From: JBIOJM01 sp044450785
GTDB taxonomy: Bacteria; Planctomycetota; Planctomycetia; Isosphaerales; Isosphaeraceae
DNA length: 5,685 nt
Assembly: GCA_044450785.1 (NCBI GenBank)
Contig: JBIOJM010000484.1
Coordinates: 1-5,685, forward strand
Direction: 5' to 3'
The translations under genes were made by a program, and so were the position numbers. Each line of letters opens with the position of its first letter. The first letter of the stretch is position 1. The notes beneath the pieces were generated by a model. It worked only from the letters and a program-made list of their open reading frames with translations. It was not told the origin of the DNA and did no database searches. This document shows, piece by piece, positions 5,578 to 5,685 of this stretch.

Positions 5578-5685
5578 CGAATTGCTGGAAATTGAGCGTC
5601 ATCAACGAGGCCAGTGGCTCGGCATACTTGGTCGTCAGACCGTCCAGAACCTCTTGGATGGCGGCTTGAAAGTCACGGAACGTCG
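5546..5685 (-). mobile_element. End of an IS630-type insertion sequence, running off the window
   Basis: The transposase reading frame runs to 5552, and kinase homology starts at the Tyr codon at 5547-5545. That places the element boundary within a few bases, at a TA-rich junction (GGTATAC on the minus strand). IS630-family elements insert at TA and duplicate it, which fits. The terminal inverted repeat should lie in the first 25-30 bases inward from 5547, but its partner end is outside the window, so the exact boundary is not proven. Confidence 0.6.
5552..5685 (-). CDS. IS630-like transposase, C-terminal fragment
   Basis: Only the last 43 codons are in the window; the gene enters from the right edge in frame and ends with TAA at 5554-5552. 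The readable peptide runs TFRDFQAAIQEVL, then a short linker, then LASLMTLNFQQF and DVALMAA at the end. An F-x-A-A-I helix followed by L-M-T-L-N-F-Q-x-F close to the C-terminus is the pattern I associate with IS630-family DDE transposases, whose catalytic residues would lie upstream, outside the window. The last 26 nt overlap the start of the kinase-fragment ORF in another frame. The fragment is short, so the family call rests on a tail motif only. Whether the transposase is intact cannot be told. Confidence 0.65.
   Translation of the reverse strand, partial: TFRDFQAAIQEVLDGLTTKYAEPLASLMTLNFQQFDDVALMAA

Noticed and set aside
3052..5669. Multiple plus-strand and frame-shifted open frames within the WD40 region
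   Set aside because: All are shadows of the 894-codon minus-strand frame; none shows a domain pattern or start signal.

Overview
This is a high-GC window whose gene content points to a planctomycete, most likely of the Isosphaeraceae/Gemmataceae type. This is inferred from family style, not from a search. The pointers are a Hanks-type Ser/Thr kinase with a C-terminal WD40 sensor, a PEP-CTERM-anchored beta-propeller secretory protein with a long basic N-terminus, and an abundance of toxin-antitoxin and IS remnants.

Layout. Left third (+ strand): a compact two-gene module, a Phd/YefM-like antitoxin (185-502) overlapping by 4 nt a MazF/PemK-like toxin that starts at GTG (499-921). It is followed by a short XRE-type helix-turn-helix ORF without a convincing start (947-1288), probably a remnant. 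Bases 1289-1629 hold no gene, but contain two adjacent hairpins (1458-1494) that look like an extragenic palindromic repeat and a pair of diverged short direct repeats.

Middle (- strand): a secreted/anchored six-bladed propeller protein (2694-1630) made of near-identical 44-residue units that are visible as a 132-bp tandem repeat in the DNA, with a C-terminal PEP-CTERM sorting signal. Its leader contains a perfect 15-bp palindrome.

Right half (- strand): an 894-codon ORF (5577-2893) carrying only the C-terminal half of a kinase domain, one transmembrane helix and a large WD40 region. Immediately upstream on the same strand is the last 43 codons of an IS630-like transposase (from the window edge to the stop at 5552). 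The kinase domain begins abruptly at its Y-M-S-P-E-Q motif right at a TA dinucleotide, so the simplest reading is that an IS630-type element landed in the activation segment of the kinase gene. The ATP-binding lobe, catalytic loop and DFG motif are cut off. The ORF's first ten codons are IS-derived, overlapping the end of the transposase in another frame.

I do not see a clearly undescribed multi-gene system. The most interesting points are the IS-created pseudokinase/WD40 chimera, the DNA-level homogenised propeller repeats, the Phd-MazF pairing with a possible operator, and the uncharacterised palindromic elements.
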